DNA of 64,000 nucleotides from Burkholderia arboris (GTDB taxonomy: Bacteria; Pseudomonadota; Gammaproteobacteria; Burkholderiales; Burkholderiaceae), in the NCBI RefSeq assembly GCF_902499125.1, contig NZ_CABVPX010000027.1, positions 1 through 64,000 of the forward strand. Direction: 5' to 3'. Positions 26,583 through 35,521 of the stretch are shown piece after piece (the first letter of the stretch is position 1; each line of letters opens with the position of its first letter). Position numbers and translations under genes: made by a program. A model generated the notes under the pieces. It ran no database searches. It was not told where the DNA came from and saw only the letters and a program-made list of their open reading frames with translations.

Positions 26583-27461
26583 ATGAGCGAGATTCGAATG
26601 CTGAGGACGTTCCTGGCCATCGAGAAACACGGCACGATGGCCGCCGCGGCCGACCGCATGGCGCTGACGCACGCGGCGGTCGGCGCGCAGATGCGCACGC
26701 TGGAGCGCGTATGCCAGCGGCAGTTGTTCGACCGCAGCGGGCGCAGCGTGCAGCTGAACGATGCCGGCCGTTCGATCCTCGAGCAGGCGCGCTCGGTGGT
26801 GGCCGCGTACGACTCGCTGGTGCGCGGCGTGAGCGGGCAGCACAGCATCGAAGGGTCGATCACGATCGGGGCGACGGTGTCGTCGATGGGGTTTCTCGCG
26901 GCCAACGTGATCCGGCTGAAAGTGCAGTATCCGGGCCTGAACGTGCGGCTCACGCACGGTGGCAGCCCGGAACTGGAGCGCCAGGTGCGCGCCGGCGAGA
27001 TCGATGCGGCCGTGCTGATCGGCGAGCCGCGCGCGACCACGCTGCCCGAATCGTGGGAGTACCTGTATGACGAACCGCTCGTGCTGCTGGCCAACCCGGC
27101 GCTCGCGCCGGCCGATGCATCGGTGGCGTCGCTGCTCAAGCGTCATCCGTTCATCGGCTTCGAAGCCGCGTCGCCGACCGGACGGCATGTCACGAGCCTG
27201 CTGCGCCGCCTGCACGTCGAGGTGAATCCCGTGCTCGAAATGAACTCGATCGCCGCAATCGCCGATCTCGTGCGGCAGAACGTCGGCGTGACGATCGTGC
27301 CGCGCCTGCGGCACGCCGCGTGGAGCGACGATCCGCTGCTGTTCGTGAAGCCGATTCCGGGCGCGACGTGGCGGCGCCACATCGGGTGGTACGAATTCGG
27401 CCGCCAGCCGCTGGCGACCGCGATCGTCCGGAACCAGCTGCTCACGGCGCTCGCCGGCTAG
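26583..27461 (+). CDS. LysR-family regulator
   Basis: A 292-residue LysR-type regulator: N-terminal winged helix (MLRTFLAIEKHGTMAAAADRMALTHAAVGAQMRTLE, about 6-41) and a co-inducer domain beginning near residue 90. The ATG at 26583 follows a GGAGAGAGG site. Divergent placement 183 bp from the C45-hydrolase-transporter operon makes it the probable local regulator. Full length for the family. Confidence 0.92.
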   Translation: MSEIRMLRTFLAIEKHGTMAAAADRMALTHAAVGAQMRTLERVCQRQLFDRSGRSVQLNDAGRSILEQARSVVAAYDSLVRGVSGQHSIEGSITIGATVSSMGFLAANVIRLKVQYPGLNVRLTHGGSPELERQVRAGEIDAAVLIGEPRATTLPESWEYLYDEPLVLLANPALAPADASVASLLKRHPFIGFEAASPTGRHVTSLLRRLHVEVNPVLEMNSIAAIADLVRQNVGVTIVPRLRHAAWSDDPLLFVKPIPGATWRRHIGWYEFGRQPLATAIVRNQLLTALAG

Positions 27462-27477
27462 CGCCGGGCAATTGACG

Positions 27478-27526
27478 CGGCCCTGGCTAGTAACGTATCG
27501 TTTTGATACGTTACTAGCCAGGGCCG
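27478..27526. repeat. 22-bp perfect inverted repeat covering the ribosome binding site of the DinB-like gene
   Basis: Arms 27478-27499 and 27505-27526 are perfectly complementary over 22 bp around a GTTTT loop. The inner part TAACGTATC/GATACGTTA is AT-rich and operator-like; the outer part CCCTGGCTAG/CTAGCCAGGG is GC-rich. The right arm contains the AGGG that is the only plausible ribosome binding site for the ATG at 27534. There is no U run after it. Its left arm starts 17 bases after the LysR stop codon. Confidence 0.85.
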
Positions 27527-27533
27527 GTTCGCC

Positions 27534-28340
27534 ATGCATTCCCGTTTCGACCGTTTCCGCACCACCACGCTCGGCATGCAGCTCGAGGCGCTGATTGCAC
27601 AACCCGAGCGCTATCCGGAATTCGCGGCGCTGTCGCGCGTCGGCGTGGCCGCGATCGGCGCGATCCAGGACGAGATCGCGCGCACATTCCCCGAAATCGA
27701 AACCGACACGACGGCCCGCCAGTTCTGCGGCGCGATGGTCGCGGAAGTCATGCGCCGCCACCGTCACGAGGTCGTGCAGGCGCGCGGGCGGCTCGGCGGT
27801 GCGCTGTTCAGCTATGGCGCGGTGTTCAGCCCGTTTCCGCACCGGCTGCCGTTCGCCGACGTCGCCGCCGCGCTGGCGCGCATGCCCGACCGGCTCGCCG
27901 CGTATACCTCGCATGTGCCGGCCGCGCTGGCCACGCGCCGCCCGGCCGGTACCGGCTTCTCGCTCGTCGAACATGCGTGCCACCTGCGCGATCTCGACTC
28001 GGTGTTCGCCGAACGCATCGACGCCGTGCGCACGGCGGAGCTGCCGGTGATCGCATCGGTCGACGGCACCGTGCTCGCCGCGCAACGCGACTACCTCGCC
28101 CAGCCGCTCGACCACGCGGTCGCGGCGTTCCGCACCGGCCGCGCCGCGCTGTGCGCCACCGCGGCCGCGCTGAAGCCGTCGCAACTCGCCCGTTGCGGTC
28201 TGCGCGACGGCATCCGCCGCATGTCGCTCGACGAACTCGTGCGCGAACTGCTCGATCACGACCGCACGCACGTGCTGGAACTCGACGAACTGCTCGCCGA
28301 ACTCCAATTGCCGCCGCTGCCCTCCGGAGCCGCGGAATGA
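27534..28340 (+). CDS. DinB-like/DfsB-type four-helix metalloenzyme domain protein
   Basis: A 268-residue protein whose C-terminal half looks like the DinB fold: a metal histidine in EHACHLRDLD (about 142-151) and the terminal pair in LLDHDRTHVLELDELL. The N-terminal 110 residues form an extra helical region I cannot assign. DinB-like proteins include thiol transferases and stress-induced proteins of unclear function. The stop overlaps the ATG of the alpha/beta hydrolase gene by 4 bp, so they are coupled. The extreme hairpin at its 5' end suggests controlled translation. Confidence 0.75.
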   Translation: MHSRFDRFRTTTLGMQLEALIAQPERYPEFAALSRVGVAAIGAIQDEIARTFPEIETDTTARQFCGAMVAEVMRRHRHEVVQARGRLGGALFSYGAVFSPFPHRLPFADVAAALARMPDRLAAYTSHVPAALATRRPAGTGFSLVEHACHLRDLDSVFAERIDAVRTAELPVIASVDGTVLAAQRDYLAQPLDHAVAAFRTGRAALCATAAALKPSQLARCGLRDGIRRMSLDELVRELLDHDRTHVLELDELLAELQLPPLPSGAAE

Positions 28341-29077
28341 CCCGGCCCACACCCGTCGTCTTCGTGCACGGTTTCATCGGCACGTTCGACGTGCGCGACT
28401 GGAACGGCCCGCATCTTTGCCCCGACCTGCTCGGCTACGGCGCGTATCGCGCGGTGCCGTTCGATGCGATCTCGCTCGATGCGCAGGTCGAGCACGTGCG
28501 ACAAACCATCGACGCACATTTCAGCGCGCAGCCGGCCGATATCGTCGGCCACTCGGTCGGTGGTGCAATCGCGATGCTGTTCGCGCATGCGCACCCCGAA
28601 CGCGTGCGGTACATCGTCAACGTCGAAGGCAATTTCACGCTCGACGACGCGTTCTGGTCGGCATCGGTCGGCCGCATGACGCCCGGCGAAGCCGATGCCA
28701 TGCTGATCGGCCTGCGCGCGGCCCCGCTCGACTGGCTGCGTGGCGCGATCGACGCACCGTCGCCGGGCCAGCTCGACGACGCGCGCCGCTGGCTCGCGCA
28801 CCAGCCGGCATCGACGCTGCGCGCGATGGGCCGCTCGGTGGTCGCGACGACGGGCGATGCGGGCTACCTGCCGGTGCTCGAGAAGGTGTTCGAGCGCCAC
28901 CCCGTCTGGCTGGTCGCCGGAGAACGCTCGCGCGCGGGCTGGCATGTGCCCGACTGGGCGCTCGCACGCTGCGCCGGCTTCGAGACAATCGGGCGCTGCG
29001 GGCACCTGATCCCGGCCGAGCGGCCCGACGCGTTGCGCGCCGCCATCGAGCGCATTGCATGCGCGCCGCCTGCCTGA
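28337..29077 (+). CDS. Alpha/beta hydrolase
   Basis: A 246-residue hydrolase with VVFVHGFIGTFD oxyanion motif (7-18), nucleophile elbow GHSVGGA with Ser73 and a terminal catalytic His in RCGHLIPAERP. The acid residue is probably in the VAGERSRAG strand region, though the usual Asp is not obvious there. It overlaps the DinB-like gene by 4 bp (ATGA). Substrate unknown; resembles lipase/esterase and haloperoxidase-like members. Confidence 0.85.
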   Translation: MTRPTPVVFVHGFIGTFDVRDWNGPHLCPDLLGYGAYRAVPFDAISLDAQVEHVRQTIDAHFSAQPADIVGHSVGGAIAMLFAHAHPERVRYIVNVEGNFTLDDAFWSASVGRMTPGEADAMLIGLRAAPLDWLRGAIDAPSPGQLDDARRWLAHQPASTLRAMGRSVVATTGDAGYLPVLEKVFERHPVWLVAGERSRAGWHVPDWALARCAGFETIGRCGHLIPAERPDALRAAIERIACAPPA

Positions 29078-29187
29078 CAACCCGTAGGATTCGCCGAAAT
29101 ATGGTTGAAAGGCGCGGTTGCTAGAGTCGCCGGAACAGGGTTTTCCCGGCGCCCCGCGCCGGACTGGGTCGACACATGCGAGGATCG

Positions 29188-30066
29188 ATGAACCTGGCAC
29201 GTACCTTCTGGCTGCTTCTGCTGATCGCCGTCGCGAGCCCTGCCTTCGCGTTCCATGCGCGGGTCGTCGCGATCCCGAGCGCCGCGATGAGCGAGACGCT
29301 CCAGGCGACCGTCGTGCTGCCCGACGATTACGCACGCAGCAACCGCGGCGACGAACGCTATCCGGTCGTCTATCTGCTGCACGGCTCGGGCGGCGACCAT
29401 ACCGACTGGACGTCGAACACGCGCATCGCCGCGCTGGCCGACCGCTATCACGTGATCCTCGTGATGCCCGACGGCGGACACGAAAGCTGGTACATCGACA
29501 GCCCGTTCGATTCGGGCAGCCGCTACGAAACCTTCATCGGCGACGAAGTCGTGTCCTATGTCGACCTCCATTTCCGCACGATCGCGACCCAGCACGCGCG
29601 CGCGATCACGGGGCTCAGCATGGGCGGCTTCGGCGCGCTGCGCATCGCGCTCGACCGGCCCGACACGTTCGGCGCGGTCGGCAGCATCAGCGGCGCGGTC
29701 GATCCGCGCTGCTGCGAGGACGAGCCCGGCATCGACCACGTGTTCGGCGATCCCGGCCGCCATCCGTCGTTCTGGAATCGCAACGTGATCGTCGAAAGCG
29801 CGCGTGCGTTCGTGCGCGCGCATCTCGACCTGACGATCGATTGCGGCCGCGACGATTCGTTCGTCGGCTCGAACCGCGCGCTGCACGAACGGCTCGTCGC
29901 GCTCGGCGTGCCGCACGACTACACGGAACGGCCCGGCGGTCATACCTGGGATTACTGGTCGAACGCGATCCGCTACCAGATGCGGTTCTTCGCGTCCTCG
30001 TTCCAGCATCGCGGCTACGCGTACCGCCCCGCGCCCGCTGCGCCGGGCATGACGCGCGCGGGCTGA
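29188..30066 (+). CDS. Exported esterase (esterase D / PF00756-like)
   Basis: A 292-residue secreted esterase: signal peptide MNLARTFWLLLLIAVASPAFA, then VVYLLHGSGGDHTDW (60-74), nucleophile GLSMGGFG with Ser144, an acidic DCGRDDSF segment and His in GGHTWDYW. This matches the putative esterase/S-formylglutathione-hydrolase-like fold used by many exported acyl esterases. The ATG at 29188 has a GAGGATCG site; an ATG 12 bases upstream is possible. Monocistronic. Confidence 0.86.
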   Translation: MNLARTFWLLLLIAVASPAFAFHARVVAIPSAAMSETLQATVVLPDDYARSNRGDERYPVVYLLHGSGGDHTDWTSNTRIAALADRYHVILVMPDGGHESWYIDSPFDSGSRYETFIGDEVVSYVDLHFRTIATQHARAITGLSMGGFGALRIALDRPDTFGAVGSISGAVDPRCCEDEPGIDHVFGDPGRHPSFWNRNVIVESARAFVRAHLDLTIDCGRDDSFVGSNRALHERLVALGVPHDYTERPGGHTWDYWSNAIRYQMRFFASSFQHRGYAYRPAPAAPGMTRAG

Positions 30067-30142
30067 CGCACGCGCCGCGCCGCCGCGCGGCCCGCCGAAC
30101 GCGGTGATACGATGCGCTGGAATCGACCACCCGACTCCTTCC

Positions 30143-31036
30143 ATGCCGCGCGACAACTTTGCGGACCTGCTCGCCTTCATCGCCGTCGCGCGCGAGCGCA
30201 GCTTCACGCGTGCGGCCGCCCGGCTCGGCGTGTCGCAATCGGCGCTCAGTCATACGATCCGTTCGCTCGAAACGCGCCTCGGCGTGCGGCTGCTCACGCG
30301 CACGACGCGCAGCGTCGCGCCGACCGAAGCCGGTGAACGCCTGCTGCAAAACCTCGCGCCGCGCTTCGACGAAATCGAGGCCGAGCTGTCCGCGCTCGCG
30401 GAGCTGCGCGACAAGCCGGCCGGCACCGTGCGCATCAACGCGACCGATTATGTGATCCGCACGCTGCTATGGCCGAAGCTCGCGCCGATGCTGCGCGACT
30501 ATCGCGACCTGAAGGTCGAGTTCGTGACCGACTACGGGCTGTCCGACATCGTCGCGGCACGCTTCGACATCGGCGTGCGGCTCGGCGACCAGGTCGCGAA
30601 GGACATGATCGCCGTGCGCATCTCGCCCGACCTGAAGATGGCGATCGTCGGCGCGCCCGCGTATTTCGCGGAACGTGCGCGGCCCGGCACGCCGCAGGAT
30701 CTCGTCACGCACGACTGCATCAACCTGCGCCTGCCGACGCACGGCGCGCTGTATGCGTGGGAACTCGCACGCGGCGACGAGGCCTTGCAAGTGCGCGTCG
30801 ACGGGCAAGTCACGTTCAACGGCACGTACGAAATGCTCGACGCGGCGCTCGCGGGCTACGGGCTCGCGTACGTGCCCGCCGAACTCGCGGCGCCGCACGT
30901 CGAAGCGGGCCGCCTCGACAGCGTGCTCGACGACTGGTGCCCGACGTTCCCCGGCCATCACCTGTATTACGCCAGCCGGCGGCAGTCGTCGCGTGCGCTC
31001 GCGGTGATCGTCGAGGCGCTGCGAATTCGCGCGTGA
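30143..31036 (+). CDS. LysR-family regulator
   Basis: A 297-residue LysR-type regulator with the winged helix at about 5-64 (DLLAFIAVARERSFTRAAARLGVSQSALSHTIRSLE) and a full co-inducer domain. The DYVIRTLLWPKLAPML segment resembles regulators of the aldo-keto-reductase/quinone stress group. The ATG at 30143 is preferred over one 39 bases upstream. It lies 157 bp upstream of the CMD-like gene, in the same direction, and may regulate the two downstream genes. Confidence 0.9.
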   Translation: MPRDNFADLLAFIAVARERSFTRAAARLGVSQSALSHTIRSLETRLGVRLLTRTTRSVAPTEAGERLLQNLAPRFDEIEAELSALAELRDKPAGTVRINATDYVIRTLLWPKLAPMLRDYRDLKVEFVTDYGLSDIVAARFDIGVRLGDQVAKDMIAVRISPDLKMAIVGAPAYFAERARPGTPQDLVTHDCINLRLPTHGALYAWELARGDEALQVRVDGQVTFNGTYEMLDAALAGYGLAYVPAELAAPHVEAGRLDSVLDDWCPTFPGHHLYYASRRQSSRALAVIVEALRIRA

Positions 31037-31193
31037 GCGTGAGCCTGAGCCGGACCGGGCCGAACCGCGGATATCGCCCACCCGCCGCGATTCATGAATC
31101 CGGTCGATAAGTGCATGCGAATTGTTGGGGATTATCGATAGGGGCGTCGGTGACTACCATCGCCGGTATTCCCCACGTTCTCCGGAGCCCTCG

Positions 31194-31520
31194 ATGTCCG
31201 AACCGACTTCCCCCGCGCACAAGGCATTCGGCGCGATTGCGCCCGCGCTTGCCGACTACACCGACAACGTGCTGTTCGGCGACGTCTGGCAGCGTGCCGG
31301 CCTGTCGCCGCGCGACCGCAGCCTCGTCACGGTCGCCAGCCTCGTGTCGCTGTATCGCGTGAACGAACTGCCGTTCCACCTGAAGAAAGCGCTCGACAAC
31401 GGCCTCACGCGCGACGAGCTGATCGAGGCGATCACGCACCTCGCGTTCTACTCGGGCTGGCCGACCGCAAGCTCGGCGCTGCCGATCGCACAACGCGTGT
31501 TCGACGAAGCCGGCGTTTGA
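31194..31520 (+). CDS. Carboxymuconolactone decarboxylase-family protein
   Basis: A 108-residue all-helical CMD-family protein: VWQRAGLSPRDRSLVTVASLVSLYRVNELPFH and LTRDELIEAITHLAFYSGWPTASSAL. It lacks the CxxC of AhpD-type peroxidase partners, so a decarboxylase-like or detoxification role is more likely. It starts with ATG at 31194 after a TCCGGAGCCCTCG site. 49 bp separate it from the aldo-keto reductase, forming a two-gene operon. Confidence 0.87.
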   Translation: MSEPTSPAHKAFGAIAPALADYTDNVLFGDVWQRAGLSPRDRSLVTVASLVSLYRVNELPFHLKKALDNGLTRDELIEAITHLAFYSGWPTASSALPIAQRVFDEAGV

Positions 31521-31569
31521 GCGCGGCCCTTCATTCAACCGGCAGGCGCACGCCTGCATGGAGCCTCAC

Positions 31570-32577
31570 ATGGATTACCGCTATCTCGGGCGCAGCGCGC
31601 TGAAGGTGTCGCCGCTGTGTCTCGGCGCAATGATGTTCGGCGGCGAGACCGACGAAGCGACGTCGGCGCGCATCATCGACAAGGCATTCGACCAGGGCGT
31701 CAATTTCATCGACACGGCCGACGTCTATCACGCCGGCCGCTCGGAACAGGTCGTCGGCCGCGCGATCGCGCCGCGTCGCGACAGCTGGATCGTCGCGACG
31801 AAGTTCGGCTATCCGGGCGGGCCGGACGCCGGGCCGAACCGGCAGGGCCAGTCGAGGAAATGGATCGTCGAATCGGTCGACGCGAGCCTGAAGCGGCTCG
31901 GTACCGATTACATCGACATCCTCTATTTCCATCGCGCGCTGACCGACGCGCCGCTCGACGAAGGCATGCGCGCGATCGCCGACCTGATCCGGCAGGGCAA
32001 GGTGCGTTACTTCGGACTGTCGAACTTCAAGGGCTGGCGCATCGCCGAGATCGTGCGGCTCGCGGATCAGCTCGGCATCGATCGTCCGGTCGCGAGCGAA
32101 CCGCTGTACAACCTCGTCGATCGCACGGCCGAGGTCGAACAGCTTCCTGCCGCCGCGCATTACGGGATCGGCGTCGTGCCGTACAGCCCGCTCGCACGCG
32201 GCGTGCTGACCGGCAAATACGCGATGGCTGCGCAACCGCCCGCCGATTCGCGCGCCGGCCGTGGCGACCGGCGCATCCAGCAAACGGAATGGCGCCCCGA
32301 ATCGTTGCATATCGCGCAGCAGGTGGCTGCGCATGCGGCCGCGCGCGGCACGACGCCGGTCGCGTTCGCGCTCGCATGGGTGATGAAGAACCGCATCGTC
32401 AGTTCGACGATCGCGGGGCCGCGCACCGAAGCGCACTGGGACAGCTACATCGATGCGCTGACGCTCGAACTCGGCCCCGACGACGAACGGTTCGTCGATG
32501 CACTCGTGCCGCCCGGGCACGTATCGACGCACGGCTATACCGATCCCGGCTATCCGGTCGAAGGCCGCCAGGTCTGA
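31570..32577 (+). CDS. Aldo-keto reductase
   Basis: A 335-residue NADPH-dependent aldo-keto reductase with all four catalytic residues: Asp48, Tyr53 (FIDTADVYHAGRSE), Lys78 (ATKFGYPG) and His121 (ILYFHRA). The FGLSNFKGWRIAEI segment and the terminal cofactor loop (SSTIAGPRTEAHW) are typical of the AKR11-like, YajO/general-stress group. The ATG at 31570 gives MDYRYLGRSALKVS; an ATG 12 bases upstream is also open. It pairs with the CMD-like gene and the LysR regulator. Confidence 0.92.
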   Translation: MDYRYLGRSALKVSPLCLGAMMFGGETDEATSARIIDKAFDQGVNFIDTADVYHAGRSEQVVGRAIAPRRDSWIVATKFGYPGGPDAGPNRQGQSRKWIVESVDASLKRLGTDYIDILYFHRALTDAPLDEGMRAIADLIRQGKVRYFGLSNFKGWRIAEIVRLADQLGIDRPVASEPLYNLVDRTAEVEQLPAAAHYGIGVVPYSPLARGVLTGKYAMAAQPPADSRAGRGDRRIQQTEWRPESLHIAQQVAAHAAARGTTPVAFALAWVMKNRIVSSTIAGPRTEAHWDSYIDALTLELGPDDERFVDALVPPGHVSTHGYTDPGYPVEGRQV

Positions 32578-32601
32578 AGCCGGAACGGGAGGATGAACGG
32601 A

Positions 32602-32626
32602 CATGCCGGGCGACACGCCCGGCATG
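32602..32626. terminator. Hairpin between convergent genes
   Basis: Perfect 10-bp stem CATGCCGGGC/GCCCGGCATG with a 5-nt GACAC loop, 25 bases after the aldo-keto reductase stop. No U run, so a terminator role in one or both directions is inferred from position. Confidence 0.5.
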
Positions 32627-32677
32627 AAGAGGCACGCGCGTCGTCCGACGCGCGAATCAAGCAGCAGCGACGAATGG

Positions 32678-32908
32678 TCAGTTGCCGTGCGCAGCGCCTG
32701 CGCCGACGACGCGATCGAAGCATTCCTGTGCACGCGCCAGCTCGTCGAGCGCGCAATCGAGGCGCGACATCGCGCGTGCGTATTCGGCCGACGAAGCGTC
32801 GTCGTCGCTTTCGCCGCGCACCGCGCGAAACGCCTGATCGACGTTGCGCGTGGCTTCGACGAAGCGTTGTGCGGCCTGCGCTTCCCGCGAACAGATGTGG
32901 GTCGACAT
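32678..32908 (-). CDS. Small helical protein, unknown
   Basis: A 76-residue acidic, helical, soluble protein (MSTHICSREAQAAQRFVEATRNVDQ...) with no recognised domain. The ATG at 32908 has a strong GGGAGGAG site 5 bp upstream, which is the main support for coding. Function unknown. Confidence 0.65.
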   Translation of the reverse strand: MSTHICSREAQAAQRFVEATRNVDQAFRAVRGESDDDASSAEYARAMSRLDCALDELARAQECFDRVVGAGAAHGN

Positions 32909-33115
32909 CGACACTCCTCCCTCAGGATTGCAGTGTGAAGCACGCCGACGCTCAGTGTGCGTGGTGCGCATGTCGGCGGCGTGAACCGCGACCCATCGAG
33001 TGTCGACGCATCGGCCGCCGCGCAGCGCGCTTCGTGCCGATTGTCCCTCTACGCTCGCCGATCCGCTACGGCGAGATTGCAACAAATTCTTGCGCGATGT
33101 GCTTCGCGCCGGGCG

Positions 33116-34015
33116 TCACGCGCGCCCGATGCGCGGATGCGCAAGACCCGCGAACGCGGCCGCCTCGCCCGGCGACAGGTCGAACAGGTCGCCGGTGAGA
33201 TCGCGCGGATGCTCGGCTGCCGGCCGGTTGCGCAAGCGCGCCGCATGCGTGGGCGCAACATACGCGGCCGCCGTTTCGATCGGCGGCACGTCGAACAAAT
33301 CGCGCGTGACGCCGCGCACGGCATCCGTCGGCGAACGGCCGCGCAAGCGCGCGACGAGCTCGACGAAGCGATCGAAATCGCCCGCGCGCGTCGCCTTGTT
33401 CACCTCCGCGAGATCGCGCGCCTTCAGCACGCACGGCTGTGCAAGCCGCACGAAATACGGCGCCTCGAGTTCGACCGACAGCGCGAGCGGGTAGCTCTTG
33501 CCCGTCTGCTCCTTCGCCCGCCCGACGCAATCGACCACGGCCGCACCCTGTGCGGCACCCAGCGGCTGGCCGGTGCTCACGCTGCGCAGGTGATCGGGAA
33601 ACACGCGCAACTGCGTACCCACCGTCAGCGCGGTGGACGACGCACACACGAGCGCGTAGTGCTGTTCGCGGCGCCGGCCCGACGGCAACGTCGAGCGGCT
33701 GGCGATGAACGTATGCGGCGGCAACGGCCGCACCTGGCCACTGGCGTCGACCCATGCATTCCACAGCAGCGCGTCCTTGCGCTCGCCCGCGCGCGGGCGC
33801 GATGCGACCGGCGAAAACAGCGCGAGCAGCGAGCCCGTGCGATGCGCGGCGACTTGCGCGCTGCTGCCGAGCGGCTGGTTGATGCCCCACAGAAAACGTC
33901 CGCCCCCGAGCCGGCGCTCCCATTCCTTGCGGAGCACGACGGTCGGCAGTTCCTCGCCGGACTCGGTACCGATCTTGGTCCAGCAGAACGTGGGTGGGAG
34001 GTGTTTCAGTGTCAT
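33116..34015 (-). CDS. Unknown protein divergent from an HTH regulator
   Basis: A 299-residue soluble protein without signal peptide. Its N-terminus FCWTKIGTESGEELPTVV and RKEWERRLGGGRFLWGINQPLG form a distinct Trp/Gly-rich block that I recall loosely from uncharacterised bacterial proteins, but I cannot name a family. The C-terminal 90 residues are basic, with a repeated DLFD motif (about 247 and 280). The ATG at 34015 (MTLKHLPPTF) is chosen. It is divergent from the HTH gene at 34094 with only 78 bp between starts, so the pair shares a promoter region. Confidence 0.72.
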   Translation of the reverse strand: MTLKHLPPTFCWTKIGTESGEELPTVVLRKEWERRLGGGRFLWGINQPLGSSAQVAAHRTGSLLALFSPVASRPRAGERKDALLWNAWVDASGQVRPLPPHTFIASRSTLPSGRRREQHYALVCASSTALTVGTQLRVFPDHLRSVSTGQPLGAAQGAAVVDCVGRAKEQTGKSYPLALSVELEAPYFVRLAQPCVLKARDLAEVNKATRAGDFDRFVELVARLRGRSPTDAVRGVTRDLFDVPPIETAAAYVAPTHAARLRNRPAAEHPRDLTGDLFDLSPGEAAAFAGLAHPRIGRA

Positions 34016-34057
34016 CAACTTTCTCGGGATACAGCCTCGCTGGTGACAGCAAGCCCA

Positions 34058-34093
34058 TTCAACAGCCGTAACTGTATAGGTATAATGCATCGC
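34058..34093 (+). promoter_or_regulatory. Candidate promoter giving a leaderless HTH mRNA
   Basis: A perfect TATAAT (34081-34086) with a weak -35 (TTCAAC, 34058-34063) at 17-bp spacing. Transcription would start at about 34093, right at the ATG at 34094, so the message would be leaderless. Confidence 0.6.
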
Positions 34094-34432
34094 ATGGAAG
34101 CCCCGGACCAAGATTTTCCCGTTCAAGACCTGTTGCGCCGCCTGATGGCAGATACACGCTCGTCCAGCGAAATTGCGCGACTTTCCGGGGTCAGCCAGCC
34201 GACCGTGTCGCGCCTGCGGCTATCGAACGGGCGGCGGCTGCGCCGCAGCGCGCCATTCACCAAGCTATGCAGTTTCTATGGAGTCGATACGGAGCCGACG
34301 CGCCGCCGCTATAACGACCTGCTGCGCGACGCGATCGTCGACGCATGGGACGGGTCGGACGAGCACGGCCGCGCGCTGCTGGTCGTGATCCAGGGGTTGA
34401 AGGATTTGCAGGCGAAGGCGGATGACGGGTGA
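34094..34432 (+). CDS. Small helix-turn-helix protein
   Basis: A 112-residue protein with a helix-turn-helix in the first half: SSSEIARLSGVSQPTVSRLRL (about 22-42) fits Cro/XRE-type or resolvase-type HTH. The rest is helical and acidic near the C-terminus. An ATG at 34085 adds three codons, but it would overlap the -10 box, so the ATG at 34094 is preferred. Divergent from an unknown 299-residue protein, which it may regulate. Confidence 0.72.
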   Translation: MEAPDQDFPVQDLLRRLMADTRSSSEIARLSGVSQPTVSRLRLSNGRRLRRSAPFTKLCSFYGVDTEPTRRRYNDLLRDAIVDAWDGSDEHGRALLVVIQGLKDLQAKADDG

Positions 34433-34568
34433 TGGGGCAGTTGAAGGAAGCGCAGACCGCCCCGTCCGCTTCCACCGGCAACCCGCGCGCCGGTGACGGC
34501 ATGAAATGCCCGTGCCGATTGCCGCCCCCGCGACTATGATGATTCGGTCAGCAGCGCGAGGGCGAACC

Positions 34569-35414
34569 ATGGATCGAGACGAAGACTTCATCGTGCGCAC
34601 CATGTCGGCCGACGAGGTCGCCCTGTCGGTCGAATGGGCGGCCGCGGAAGGCTGGAACCCCGGCCTGCATGACCCGCCCTGCTTCAGGGAAGCCGACCCG
34701 GCCGGCTTCTTCGTTGGCGTCTGGCGCAACGAACCGGTCGCATGCCTCGCCGCCGTCGCCTACGACGACCGCTTCGGCTTCATCGGCCTCTACATCGTCA
34801 AACCCGGGTTTCGCGGCCAAGGCTTCGGCATGCGGATCTGGCAGCACGGGATGCGCTACCTTGGAGAACGCAACATCGGACTCGATGGCGTCGTCGCGCA
34901 GCAGGCGAACTACCGGAAATCCGGCTTCCGGCTCGCATATCGCAACATTCGCTATCAGGGGCTTGTGAGCGGTATCGGATGCGCGCTGGTGACTGCGGCG
35001 GCCGATGTGCCGCTCGGGCAATTGCTCGCGTACGATCGCCAGTGTTTCCCCGCCGCGCGCGAACCTTTCATCTCGGCGTGGATCGCGCAGCCGGATGCCA
35101 TTGCGCTCGCAACTGTCGATGCCGGCCGTATCGCCGGATACGGTGTCATACGACGCTGCGAGGCCGGCTGCAAGATCGGCCCGTTATTCGCCGATGACGC
35201 AGATGTCGCCACCGGGCTGTTTCGTGCGCTGGCGGCACGCATGCCCGGCGAGGTCATCGTGCTCGACGTACCGGAAACGAATCCCGCGGCCGTTGCGCTG
35301 GCGGAACGGCACGGCATGACGAGCGTGTTCGAAACCGCGCGGATGTACACGCAACACGCACCCGCGATTGCGATCGATCGTGTGTTCGGGGTGACGTCGT
35401 TCGAGCTGGGGTGA
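34569..35414 (+). CDS. GNAT acetyltransferase with C-terminal second acetyltransferase-like domain
   Basis: A 281-residue protein. The N-terminal GNAT domain has the acetyl-CoA loop in KPGFRGQGFGMR (about 78-89, Q/RxxGxG) and the following helix to ERNIGLDGVVAQQANYRKSGF. The C-terminal half (about 150-281) fits the GNAT-associated Acetyltransf_18-type domain, with a final AERHGMTSVFETARMY. This two-domain arrangement is known for YitH-like proteins. Monocistronic; substrate unknown. Confidence 0.88.
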   Translation: MDRDEDFIVRTMSADEVALSVEWAAAEGWNPGLHDPPCFREADPAGFFVGVWRNEPVACLAAVAYDDRFGFIGLYIVKPGFRGQGFGMRIWQHGMRYLGERNIGLDGVVAQQANYRKSGFRLAYRNIRYQGLVSGIGCALVTAAADVPLGQLLAYDRQCFPAAREPFISAWIAQPDAIALATVDAGRIAGYGVIRRCEAGCKIGPLFADDADVATGLFRALAARMPGEVIVLDVPETNPAAVALAERHGMTSVFETARMYTQHAPAIAIDRVFGVTSFELG

Positions 35415-35521
35415 CGGGATGCGCGTCAAGGCGGGGCACCGGTTCCTCCGGTTGACGCTTGCCGCCCCGTTCCGCGATCGAGGAGCGCAGAGATCCGCCA
35501 TTCACGACGCCAACGCGATCG

